13,581 bases of DNA from Saprospiraceae bacterium (GTDB lineage Bacteria > Bacteroidota > Bacteroidia > Chitinophagales > Saprospiraceae): positions 1-13,581 of the forward strand of contig JABWAJ010000094.1 of assembly GCA_013361075.1 (NCBI GenBank), written 5' to 3'. The stretch's first letter is position 1. The number at the start of each line of letters is the position of its first letter. The notes beneath the pieces were generated by a model, which saw nothing but the letters and a program-made list of their open reading frames with translations, was not told where the DNA came from and searched no databases. A program made the translations under genes and the position numbers. Positions 6,164-13,581 of the stretch are shown in pieces.

Positions 6164-9100
6164 TTAAAAAACGGGTTGAAAAGCATCCGCAGCAGAAACG
6201 GCCATTTGTTCATAGGTTTTCCATCGCAGATCCACAATTTCCTGAGCCAGTGCCATAAGCCTTTCGGCTTCGTCCGGATTGGTCAGGTTCAATACTTTAT
6301 AGCGCAGTTCATTGTAGGCGTAATCCTTCAGGGATATTTCCGGCCTTGGCGAATCCAGTACAAACGGATTGCGGTTGTTTTTGCGCAATACAGGATTGTA
6401 GCGAATCAAAGGCCAATACCCGCTGGCAACGGCCAGGTCTTGCTGATGCATTCCTTTTTGCATGTCGATGCCGTGGGCGATGCAATGGCTATAGGCCAGG
6501 ATCAGCGAAGGCCCGTCGTACGCTTCGGCTTCCCGCATGGCGAGAAGGGTTTGCTGCGGATTGGCACCCATAGCTACCTGCGCGACATAGACATTGCCAT
6601 ACGAAATGACCTGTAAGGCCAGGTCTTTTTTGCCGACCCGTTTTCCTGCGGCTGCAAATTTTGCGGTGGCTGCGGTTGGGGTAGCTTTTGACATCTGCCC
6701 GCCGGTATTGGAATATACCTCGGTATCCAAAACCAGAATGTTGATGTTGCGGCCACTTGCCATGGCGTGATCGAGCCCGCCGGAACCAATGTCGTAAGCC
6801 CAGCCATCGCCGCCAATGAGCCAAACGCTGCGGTGTACAAGGTGATCGGCAACCGACAGCAGGTGCCGGGCCGCGCTTGAATCCAGCGGTTCAAGGCGGG
6901 ATTTTAATTCAATGAGCCGCAGGCGTTGTGCCGCAATTTCAGATTCTGATTTTTGTGGCGATTCGATCAGTTCACGAACGAACTCTGATCCTAAGTCTGG
7001 CTCCAATTGCCGGAGCAGATCGTGCGCCATGGCTAAGTGTTTGTCGGCGGTCAGGCGCATGCCCAGGCCAAATTCAGCATTGTCTTCAAAAAGGGAATTG
7101 GACCAGGCCGGCCCTTTACCCGCCTGATTGGTCGCCCACGGCGTAGTGGGCAGGTTGCCCCCGAAAATGGAAGAGCATCCTGTGGCGTTGGCTACAATCA
7201 ACCGGTCTCCGAACAACTGGGTCAACAAGCGGATGTAAGGCGTTTCGCCACAACCGGCGCAGGCACCTGAAAATTCAAACAAAGGTTCCAGAAATTGCGC
7301 GCCATGCACGATCGAGAAGTTGACTTTTGACCGGTCATTGACAGGGATCTGTTCGAAGAAGCGGATGTTTTCACGCCCTTGATCCAGCATGGTGGCCTTT
7401 TCTCTCAGATTGATTGCTTTTTCGTGCTGGTTGGCAGGATTGGTTACCGGACATGCTTCCACGCAAAGGTTACACCCGGTACAATCTTCGAGGTAAACCT
7501 GGAGGGTATACCGCGTTTCAGGAAACCCCCGGGCATTGATACTGGCCGAACCGAAACCTTTGGGTGCGTCTTTGAGGAGGTCTTCGTGATAAAACTTGGC
7601 GCGGATGACGCTGTGCGGGCAAACAAAGCTGCAATTGCCGCACTGGATACAAATATCCGGCTCCCAACTGGCGACGAGGTCTGAGATGTTTCTTTTTTCC
7701 CACCGGGTTGTTCCGCTGGGATAAGTGCCATCAACCGGCATCGCACTGACGGGGAGTTCGTCGCCGTGCCCGGCCATCATTTTCCCAATCACCTCGCGCA
7801 CAAACCAGGGTGCAGCATCCGGGACCACCGGCAAAAAATCAGAACTGGAGCTGGCAGTTTGAGGAATGGTCACTTCAAACAGATTTTCCAGGGTTTGATC
7901 TACTGCCTGATAATTTTTTTCGATAACGGCTTTCCCTTTTTTGTAATACGTTTTTTCGATGGCTTTTTTGATGTGATGGATGGCTTCTTCGCGGGGCAAT
8001 ACGCCGGAAAGCGCAAAAAAACAAGTTTGCATGATGGTATTGATCCTGCCGGTCATTCCGGTTTCGCGGGCAACCTGGGTAGCATCAATTACATACAGGC
8101 GGATTTCTTTTTCCAGAATGGCTTTTTGAACAGACAATGGAAGTTTGTCCCAGACTTCGCTGGCTGAATAAGGGCTGTTCAGCAGGAAAATGGCCCGATG
8201 GCTGGCTAAAGGCAACATCTCCACTTTTTCCAAAAAGTTGAACTGGTGGCAGGCAATAAAATCAGCCCGGGTGATCAGGTACGGGGCGCGGATGGGGGCC
8301 GGACCAAAACGCAGGTGGGAAACCGTTCGGGCCCCTGATTTTTTGGAATCGTACACAAAATAGCCCTGTGCAAATAAGGGGGTGTTTTCGCCGATGATTT
8401 TAATGCTGTTCTTATTGGCACCTACCGTACCGTCAGCTCCCAACCCAAAGAACAAAGCCTGGCGCCAATCTGATTCATCCAATGAAAAATAAGGATCTAC
8501 ATCGAGACTGGTGTACCCAATATCGTCTGTAATGCCAATGGTGAAATGGTTTTTGGGTTGTTTGTTCTTCATCTGATCAAAAACGGCTTTGACCATAGCA
8601 GGGGTGAATTCTTTGGAGGAAAGCCCGTATCGTCCGCCGGTAATTTTTGGCAAATGGGACATTTTACCCTGGTTGAAGGCTTCCACAAGTGTCGTGACGA
8701 TGTCCAGATACAAGGGTTCTCCCGCCGCCCCGGGCTCCTTGGTCCGGTCCAGTACGCTGATGGCCTGAACGGTTACGGGCAAAGCATCCAGGAAATAGTC
8801 CATTGAAAAAGGACGGAACAACCGCACCTGAACAACGCCAACTTTTTCGCCGCCAGCCTGGAGGTATTTCACCGTTTCTGCTACTGTTTCACCGCCCGAG
8901 CCCATAATGATGATGACGCGGGTGGCGTCAGGGGCACCGAAATAGTCAAAAGGCTGGTAATGCCGACCGGTTAGCTGACTGAATTTTTTCATGACCCCCG
9001 ACACGATTTCCGGCGTAGCCAGGTAAAAGGGATTCACCGTTTCTCTCCCCTGAAAATAGACATCCGGATTTTGCGCGGTTCCCCGGATGAAAGGCTGATC

Positions 9101-9739
9101 GGGGTTCAAACCTCTTTTTCGGTGTGCAAAAACAAGTTCATCGCTGATCATGGCCCGAATGACTTCATCCGGAATCAGGAATATTTTATTGACTTCGTGC
9201 GAGGTGCGGAAGCCATCAAAAAAATGGATAAACGGGATGCGCGACTCCAGTGTTGATGCCTGAGCAATGAGGGCCATGTCGTGCGCTTCCTGTACACTCG
9301 CAGCTGCCAGCATGGCAAAACCAGTGGATCGGGCAGCCATCACATCCTGGTGATCCCCAAAAATGGACAACCCCTGTGCCGCCAAAGACCGTGCTGCCAC
9401 CTGAATGACGGCCGGGGTCAGTTCCCCGGCGATCTTGTACATATTGGGCAGCATCAGCATCAAGCCCTGGGATGCCGTAAAGGTGGTGGTCAGCGAGCCG
9501 GTCTGCAAGGCACCGTGAACAGCGCCTGCTGCGCCAGCCTCGCTTTGCATTTCAATAATTTCCGGGATATTGCCCCAGATGTTTTTTATGCCTTTCGCCG
9601 ACCACTCATCGGCCAGTTCGGCCATGGTTGAAGAAGGGGTGATGGGGTAGATGGCGCAAACTTCATTGACGCGGTAGGCGATATAAGCAGTGGCTTCGTT
9701 GCCATCGAGGGTCGCTACGGATATTTTTTTGTCAGACAT
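6164..9739 (-). CDS. nifJ: pyruvate:ferredoxin (flavodoxin) oxidoreductase, single-chain
   Basis: This enzyme oxidises pyruvate with CoA to acetyl-CoA and CO2, passing electrons to ferredoxin or flavodoxin. All expected parts are present in the 1191-residue chain. Domain I has YPITPSST (31-38), E67 and the conserved Arg117 in AARSLAAQGLS. Two ferredoxin-type [4Fe-4S] motifs follow: C697-C700-C703-C707 and C753-C756-C759-C763. The thiamine-diphosphate domain has GGDGWAYDIGSGG (976-988) and YSNTGGQMSKAT (1009-1020). The proximal cluster ligands C827, C830, C855 and C1086 match the layout of the Desulfovibrio africanus enzyme. The frame extends upstream to 9796, overlapping the previous gene, but MSDKKISVATLDGNEA at 9739 is the family start and leaves a 14-base gap. 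The length is short of the approximately 1230-residue form with the C-terminal protective extension. Pyruvate is the likely but unproven substrate. Confidence 0.97.
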   Translation of the reverse strand: MSDKKISVATLDGNEATAYIAYRVNEVCAIYPITPSSTMAELADEWSAKGIKNIWGNIPEIIEMQSEAGAAGAVHGALQTGSLTTTFTASQGLMLMLPNMYKIAGELTPAVIQVAARSLAAQGLSIFGDHQDVMAARSTGFAMLAAASVQEAHDMALIAQASTLESRIPFIHFFDGFRTSHEVNKIFLIPDEVIRAMISDELVFAHRKRGLNPDQPFIRGTAQNPDVYFQGRETVNPFYLATPEIVSGVMKKFSQLTGRHYQPFDYFGAPDATRVIIIMGSGGETVAETVKYLQAGGEKVGVVQVRLFRPFSMDYFLDALPVTVQAISVLDRTKEPGAAGEPLYLDIVTTLVEAFNQGKMSHLPKITGGRYGLSSKEFTPAMVKAVFDQMKNKQPKNHFTIGITDDIGYTSLDVDPYFSLDESDWRQALFFGLGADGTVGANKNSIKIIGENTPLFAQGYFVYDSKKSGARTVSHLRFGPAPIRAPYLITRADFIACHQFNFLEKVEMLPLASHRAIFLLNSPYSASEVWDKLPLSVQKAILEKEIRLYVIDATQVARETGMTGRINTIMQTCFFALSGVLPREEAIHHIKKAIEKTYYKKGKAVIEKNYQAVDQTLENLFEVTIPQTASSSSDFLPVVPDAAPWFVREVIGKMMAGHGDELPVSAMPVDGTYPSGTTRWEKRNISDLVASWEPDICIQCGNCSFVCPHSVIRAKFYHEDLLKDAPKGFGSASINARGFPETRYTLQVYLEDCTGCNLCVEACPVTNPANQHEKAINLREKATMLDQGRENIRFFEQIPVNDRSKVNFSIVHGAQFLEPLFEFSGACAGCGETPYIRLLTQLFGDRLIVANATGCSSIFGGNLPTTPWATNQAGKGPAWSNSLFEDNAEFGLGMRLTADKHLAMAHDLLRQLEPDLGSEFVRELIESPQKSESEIAAQRLRLIELKSRLEPLDSSAARHLLSVADHLVHRSVWLIGGDGWAYDIGSGGLDHAMASGRNINILVLDTEVYSNTGGQMSKATPTAATAKFAAAGKRVGKKDLALQVISYGNVYVAQVAMGANPQQTLLAMREAEAYDGPSLILAYSHCIAHGIDMQKGMHQQDLAVASGYWPLIRYNPVLRKNNRNPFVLDSPRPEISLKDYAYNELRYKVLNLTNPDEAERLMALAQEIVDLRWKTYEQMAVSAADAFQPVF

Positions 9740-9753
9740 GGTAAGTACGCTTT

Positions 9754-11385
9754 TTAAATAATTTCCGGGGTCATTTCTATGGCGTGGCAGGGGCATTGCT
9801 CATAACACACAGCACAGCCTGTGCACAGGTCGTAGTTAAACAGGTAGCGCTGACCAGGCCCCAGTTTGATAACGGCATCCTCCGGGCAGGCACCAAAGCA
9901 GCCGTCGCACTCGAAGCAATTGCCGCAGGAAAAACACCTGCCCGCCTCATTCCTTGCTTCTTTTTCGGATAAACCGCCCACGATTTCTGTAAAGTTTTTG
10001 ACTGCAGCCTCCAGAGCAAGGTGCGGCTGAGCCTGAACAGGGGCTTCGGTCCGGTACCAAACGTGCAGCCTTTCAAAACCCACAATGGGGTTCTTTTCCG
10101 GTTTGTGGTAAGTGGCGTTTTGCAAAAATGCATGGATAAACCGGGCGGCCTTTTTACCATGCCCTACGGCTATGGTGACGCTCCTTTCGCCGGGAACGAC
10201 GTCGCCGCCTGCAAAAATGCCTTCACAACTTGTCATCATATTGGGGCCAACCAGCACGGTACCATCTTCTTTTAAGGCCATACCGGGGGCTTTTTTCAGA
10301 AAACCGGTGTCAGTGTCCTGCCCAAGGGCCAAAATCAGCGAATCTGCTTCGAGGGTTTCCAACTCACCTGTAGGAACCGGTTTCCCGTTTTCGATGCGCA
10401 TGACCTCTACCGTAAAGGATTGCTGGTCAATGTCTTTTATGGTGCGCAACCAGTGTATTTTCACCCCTTCACTCAGTGCTTCATCGGCCTCAAAATCGTG
10501 TGCGGGCATGTGTTCGCGATCGCGTCTGTAAACAATCAGAGCTTCTTCGGCACCCAGCCGTTTCGCAATGCGCGCGGCGTCCATTGCCGTATTGCCGCCG
10601 CCATAAACAGCAACCCTGCGGCCAATTTTAGGCGCCCGGCCGAGTTCAACATCCCGTATGAAACTTACGGCGTCCAAAATCTGGCTTGCATCGCGGGCCG
10701 GGATATCGGTTTTTTTCCCGATGCCGGCACCGATGGCAATAAAAACAGCGTCAAATTTGCCCCGCTCTTTTTCGGCAACGATGTCCTCAACTTTGCGGTT
10801 TAAGCGAATGTGGATGCCCATTTTTTCGATGCGGCCAATTTCGGTCATCAGGATGTTGCGCGGCAGGCGGTAGGCCGGAATGCCAAAATGCATCATCCCG
10901 CCAGGCAGGGGGCCGGCTTCAAAAATTTCGACTTCGTGCCCCAATCGCCGCAGGTGGTAGGCCGCAGAGAGCCCGCCCGGCCCTGCTCCCACAATCAGAA
11001 TTCTTTTGCCCGTTGACCGGGAAATGGGCTCAAACTCCCAGCCTTCCGAAATCGCCAGGTCGCCCAGAAACCGCTCAACAGCATGGATGCTGACCGAACT
11101 GTCTACAAAATTCCGATTGCAGTTGCTTTCACATGGATGGTAACAAACCCTGCCGTGTATGGCGGGCATGGGGTTTTCTTCGACTAGTTTAAGCCAGGCT
11201 TCCCGGAGTTTTCCGGCAGTTACAAGAGATAACCATGCCTGGATGTTTTCCCCGGCAGGGCAGGCGTTGTTGCAGGGGGGCAACATATCGAGGTAAACAG
11301 GGCGTTGTTTGCGCAGGGGGCCGGTACCGTCTGCATGGCTTTGCAGGTCTGGCCTGGTTGTTAAATCGTTGAAGTGCTGAGGCAT
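9754..11385 (-). CDS. GltD/NfnB-like NAD(P)-FAD oxidoreductase with N- and C-terminal Fe-S motifs
   Basis: The 543-residue flavoprotein is related to the small subunit of glutamate synthase. An N-terminal Fe-S domain carries PPCNNACPAGENIQ (C38, C42) and GRVCYHPCESNC (C81, C85, C89). The FAD site is VGAGPGGLSAAYHLRRLGHE (132-151), the NAD(P) site YGGGNTAMDAARIAKRLGAE (261-280) followed by VYRRDREHMPA, and GIFAGGDVVPG (389-399) closes the FAD site. Beyond the GltD core is a ferredoxin-like tail: CFSCGNCFECDGCFGACP (484-501), then CTGCAVCYEQCP (521-532), enough for two [4Fe-4S] clusters. No glutamate synthase large subunit is nearby; instead nifJ follows after 14 bases. I infer it couples NAD(P)H to ferredoxin-level carriers of NifJ. 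It is the first gene of the operon. The start is ATG 11385 with an AAAAAGATG stretch upstream. Annotating it plainly as gltD would mislead. Confidence 0.92.
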   Translation of the reverse strand: MPQHFNDLTTRPDLQSHADGTGPLRKQRPVYLDMLPPCNNACPAGENIQAWLSLVTAGKLREAWLKLVEENPMPAIHGRVCYHPCESNCNRNFVDSSVSIHAVERFLGDLAISEGWEFEPISRSTGKRILIVGAGPGGLSAAYHLRRLGHEVEIFEAGPLPGGMMHFGIPAYRLPRNILMTEIGRIEKMGIHIRLNRKVEDIVAEKERGKFDAVFIAIGAGIGKKTDIPARDASQILDAVSFIRDVELGRAPKIGRRVAVYGGGNTAMDAARIAKRLGAEEALIVYRRDREHMPAHDFEADEALSEGVKIHWLRTIKDIDQQSFTVEVMRIENGKPVPTGELETLEADSLILALGQDTDTGFLKKAPGMALKEDGTVLVGPNMMTSCEGIFAGGDVVPGERSVTIAVGHGKKAARFIHAFLQNATYHKPEKNPIVGFERLHVWYRTEAPVQAQPHLALEAAVKNFTEIVGGLSEKEARNEAGRCFSCGNCFECDGCFGACPEDAVIKLGPGQRYLFNYDLCTGCAVCYEQCPCHAIEMTPEII

Positions 11386-11538
11386 GATCGCATCTTTTTA
11401 TGATCAGGCAAATTTTCAGCACAAGGTGTGTTGTTTTTTTTCGGATGGGAATGACAAATCTCAATCGGCCTGGGGATATAGATCAGTTTATTTCAGGAAA
11501 CATGACCCTTTTTTAACCCGCAGATTTGTTAAATGAAC

Positions 11539-11570
11539 ATGGGCCATGCTGAACGTTCAACATGGCCCAT
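11539..11570. terminator. strong near-palindromic hairpin between the small exported-protein gene and the redox operon
   Basis: ATGGGCCATG (11539-11548) and CATGGCCCAT (11561-11570) are perfect ten-base inverted repeats. The intervening 12 bases continue the symmetry (TGAAC/GTTCA) after one C-A mismatch, so all 32 bases are nearly palindromic. The stem lies 21 bases past the minus-strand stop at 11592, with moderately T-rich sequence on both sides. A transcription terminator for the small exported-protein gene is the simplest reading. A protein-binding site upstream of the redox operon is the alternative, since the first gene of that operon starts 154 bases further on. The rest of the 206-base gap shows no clear TAnnTTTG promoter. 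Confidence 0.65.
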
Positions 11571-11591
11571 CTTTCAGCTTTTCAGGAACAA

Positions 11592-12137
11592 TTATTTGAG
11601 CAACTTAAAAGAATCCATAAACCGGTCAACAGATTTATTCGGAAACTTTCCTGTTTCTGTAATGGCCTGAATGACATACATTTTATTCTTCACTAAGTAG
11701 AACCGCATTTTAATGATGGCCAGTCCGTCTCTGAAATCAATTTTGATTTCTTTACCGGGAAATCCATCGAGCTCAATGTCCACATCTGAAAGTAATTTCC
11801 CGCCAACATTATTGGCAGCACCTTCAGCGGAAGCTTTTAAAAAAGCGGGCACATCACTCAGCGTCTCTGAATTAACTAAGGAATCGGGGTATTCGGTGTG
11901 CATGAGCATGTAAACAAAATTGTCGTCTTTCCCGCCCTGGGAAGCATCGTGTATGAATAATTTCATCTCCAGTGGGCCGATGTCAGAAGCAATCGCTTTT
12001 GTGTCAGCGATGGGTTTTTTCGGAAATTCAATTTGAAACGCTTCTGAGGTGAGCAGGAACCAATCGCCTGGTTTTACAAATCCCAGGGTCAGGAACAACA
12101 GGGCAGTCATGCCCAAAAGGCTTGATTTTGTTTTCAT
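11592..12137 (-). CDS. small exported protein of unknown function
   Basis: The 181-residue product begins with a basic N-terminus (MKTKSS) and a hydrophobic stretch at about 7-21, a signal peptide with no obvious cleavage motif, so export to the periplasm or outer surface is likely. The mature part looks like a single alpha/beta domain: SEAFQIEFPKKP at 31-42, a central strand with VYMLMHTEYP, then GFPGKEIKIDF (125-135), MRFYLVKNKMYVIQAI (144-159) and a closing FMDSFKLL helix (173-180). This order of a GxPGxE turn, a strand ending in MYVIQ and a final F-x-x-SF helix is common in small exported bacterial proteins and loosely PsbP-like, but I cannot name a function. It lies 132 bases downstream of the esterase gene on the same strand and is followed by a strong hairpin, so it is probably the end of its transcript. 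Confidence 0.8.
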   Translation of the reverse strand: MKTKSSLLGMTALLFLTLGFVKPGDWFLLTSEAFQIEFPKKPIADTKAIASDIGPLEMKLFIHDASQGGKDDNFVYMLMHTEYPDSLVNSETLSDVPAFLKASAEGAANNVGGKLLSDVDIELDGFPGKEIKIDFRDGLAIIKMRFYLVKNKMYVIQAITETGKFPNKSVDRFMDSFKLLK

Positions 12138-12269
12138 CAGGTTGGAAATTAAATGGTTAAAAGTTACTCGGAATTTAATTCGATAACTATAAACGCCATC
12201 AATAAATTGAAAATTGTTCAGTTTGTAACCTCGCGCAAAATAAATGCTTTGTTGAATTGAATTTTAAAT

Positions 12270-13403
12270 TTATTTTATGCATATTTTTTTGATAATAAAA
12301 TTATTATTTGTATTTATCCTTAGCAGGTACATCCCTTTGGCCAGCGAGAGCGGCAATGGTAAAGATGAGTCAGGGTTTTGGAAAGAAGCCACTACTTTTC
12401 CATTAAGGTCGTAAAGGTCAATGGTTTCAAAGCGCATATTTGCCCGGATATTGATGATTGAATTGGCAGGATTTGGATAAATGAATACCTGGCCAGGGGG
12501 AGTAACCTCCGTATTGTCAACAACAGCTGTGCAAAATCGCCGAAAAAAACTTCCGATCAATTCGCTTGCTTCAATGTCCTGGTTGGTGTTCCCCAGAGGA
12601 GACAAAGAGAGGGAGCCTGGCCAGGTGTGTCCTCCGTTTATAATTTTATAAAAAATGACCTCACTGCCATTGCTGCCATTGGTGTATTCATATTTTTCGA
12701 CAGTGCAATTATCTTCAGGATGGGTATTGGGCAGAAGGGTTGTCATTGGTACGTCGCTGCAATTATTTTCATTGACCCACCATTGAATGGTCGTCTCAAC
12801 GGGTGGAATGCCGAAAGTTCCGTTAAAATCCACCAGTGGGTCGGAAGTTCCGTGAAAGTGTAAAACAGGCAAACCATTTGCAGAAAAACAGGTATTTAAC
12901 AGGGGCTGTGCCATATTCCCTGAAACAACGGCAACAGCTGTCGGGGGCTGCGGCAAAGCACAGGCGAGTTTATAGGTTAAAAATCCACCCATAGACATTC
13001 CGGTAACAAAAAGGCAATCATTCAAAGAATAGCGGCTGCGGAGTGTATCAATCAGATGAATAATGAAATTAACATCACTTTCGCCATTGATGGCCCAGCT
13101 ACCTTCAAGAGCATTTGGATAGACCACTATAAAGTTTTCGGCGTCAGCAACCGGATCAAACTGCGAATAGGCTTGCTGTGCAGCGGCATTGGAGTTCAGG
13201 CCATGAAGGTTAATGACCAACGGATACTGATTGTCGGGAGTGTAACCGGCAGGCGTGTGCACAATAAAGGTGCGGTAAACACCCATGTCAACAATAGAAT
13301 CGAGCTGGGCATTGACCTCCAACACGCTGCACAAAAAAACGCTCACCAAATAGAGGCATTTAAAAGCACCTTTTTTCATGGCTGGATAATGATTTTGGTT
13401 CAT
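12270..13403 (-). CDS. secreted PHB-depolymerase/feruloyl-esterase-like hydrolase with T9SS sorting domain
   Basis: The 377-residue product is a secreted alpha/beta hydrolase of the esterase-PHB/LpqC group, which cleaves polyester or hydroxycinnamoyl ester bonds. A signal peptide covers about residues 9-32 (ending VNA-Q). INLHGLNS (64-71) supplies the oxyanion-hole region, GMSMGG (135-140) the nucleophile Ser137, HGTSDPLVDF (184-193) the acid Asp188, and NGGHTWPG (256-263) His259. After a short linker, residues about 305-377 form a type A T9SS sorting domain: VFIYPNPANSIINI, IDLYDLNGKVV, then KGMYLLRI and the basic end IIKKICIK. The protein should cross the outer membrane through T9SS and be released or anchored on the surface. 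Codon 9, ATG 13379 (MKKGAFK), is an equally good start and gives a more typical signal peptide. The natural substrate cannot be read from sequence. Confidence 0.92.
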   Translation of the reverse strand: MNQNHYPAMKKGAFKCLYLVSVFLCSVLEVNAQLDSIVDMGVYRTFIVHTPAGYTPDNQYPLVINLHGLNSNAAAQQAYSQFDPVADAENFIVVYPNALEGSWAINGESDVNFIIHLIDTLRSRYSLNDCLFVTGMSMGGFLTYKLACALPQPPTAVAVVSGNMAQPLLNTCFSANGLPVLHFHGTSDPLVDFNGTFGIPPVETTIQWWVNENNCSDVPMTTLLPNTHPEDNCTVEKYEYTNGSNGSEVIFYKIINGGHTWPGSLSLSPLGNTNQDIEASELIGSFFRRFCTAVVDNTEVTPPGQVFIYPNPANSIINIRANMRFETIDLYDLNGKVVASFQNPDSSLPLPLSLAKGMYLLRINTNNNFIIKKICIK

Positions 13404-13525
13404 TTCTGACTCAAACTATCCTGAAACGTTTAATCAATCGCCTTTCGGGGGCTGTCAATCAATTTTGTATCATCAATTTCATTAAAATCAAGCTCCATCT
13501 GCTTTTCCAGGGAGCAATAATTTAC

Positions 13526-13563
13526 GATCCTGCTTTGCCGGGCTGTTTGCTTTGAGCAGGATC
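13526..13563. repeat. inverted repeat near the right edge
   Basis: GATCCTGCT (13526-13534) and AGCAGGATC (13555-13563) are perfect nine-base inverted repeats around a 20-base loop. The hairpin lies in the 178-base stretch 13404-13581, upstream of the esterase gene, where I find no convincing gene. It may be the terminator of a gene beyond the right edge or a regulatory structure. No T tract follows on either strand. Confidence 0.35.
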
Positions 13564-13581
13564 AGTTCAGGAAAATAAGAG

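Noticed and set aside
6050..6616. Plus-strand 188-codon open frame spanning the nifJ/DHOD-like junction
   Set aside because: It lies opposite two clearly real genes and its translation has no recognisable domain; it is an antisense shadow.
9754..11385. Calling the flavoprotein glutamate synthase small subunit (gltD)
   Set aside because: No large subunit gene is nearby, and the C-terminal double Fe-S tail is not part of ordinary GltD.
12292..12307. AT-only inverted repeat (ATAATAA/TTATTAT)
   Set aside because: It lies within the last codons of the esterase gene in low-complexity AT sequence and is expected by chance there.
13412..13437. A TAGTTTG with TTG 16 bases upstream, facing the esterase gene
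   Set aside because: It lacks one base of the TAnnTTTG spacing and would place the transcript start almost on the first ATG, so I do not call it a promoter.
13430..13498. A 22-codon minus-strand frame starting with ATG (MELDFNEIDDTKLIDSPRK)
   Set aside because: Too short, no ribosome-binding sequence and no recognised family; it might be the tail of a gene with a frame disruption, but the sequence does not show it.

Overview
The window looks like chromosomal DNA of a Bacteroidota member, most likely a Saprospiria-type marine or sludge bacterium; the lineage is an inference. The grounds are a type IX secretion (T9SS) C-terminal sorting domain on an esterase, the near absence of Shine-Dalgarno sequences, AT-rich gaps with at least one Bacteroidota-like TAnnTTTG element, and the protein families present. 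I saw no rRNA, tRNA, CRISPR array, intact insertion sequence or phage module.

Layout. Positions 1-2016 are read on the plus strand: the last 41 codons of a gene cut by the left edge, a membrane-anchored protein of unknown function with an HExxE motif, and a fatty acid hydroxylase/sterol desaturase-family membrane enzyme. Everything from 2053 to 13403 is read on the minus strand, so the only convergent junction is at 2017-2052, where a small hairpin lies. In transcription order (right to left) the minus strand carries: a secreted PHB-depolymerase/feruloyl-esterase-like hydrolase with a T9SS tail (13403-12270); a small exported protein (12137-11592); a strong near-palindromic hairpin (11539-11570); a tightly packed redox operon (11385-5153); a W/Y-repeat protein that may be its last gene (5057 or 5144 to 3894); a 243-base gap with a possible promoter; and a two-gene membrane-protein unit (a multi-pass protein with an SRPBCC domain, then a six-helix membrane protein).

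The redox operon is the core of the window. It encodes a GltD/NfnB-like FAD/NAD(P) oxidoreductase with extra N- and C-terminal Fe-S motifs, a full-length single-chain pyruvate:ferredoxin/flavodoxin oxidoreductase (NifJ), and a dihydroorotate-dehydrogenase-like FMN-barrel protein in which the catalytic Cys/Ser position is Tyr. Gaps are 14 and 18 bases. The first and third proteins together contain the cofactor modules of dihydropyrimidine dehydrogenase (N-terminal Fe-S, FAD, NADPH, FMN barrel, two ferredoxin-type clusters). With NifJ between them, I infer a complex or relay moving electrons between 2-oxoacid oxidation and NAD(P)H. That inference, the missing catalytic residue, and the leaderless W-repeat protein at the 3' end are the main points for follow-up.
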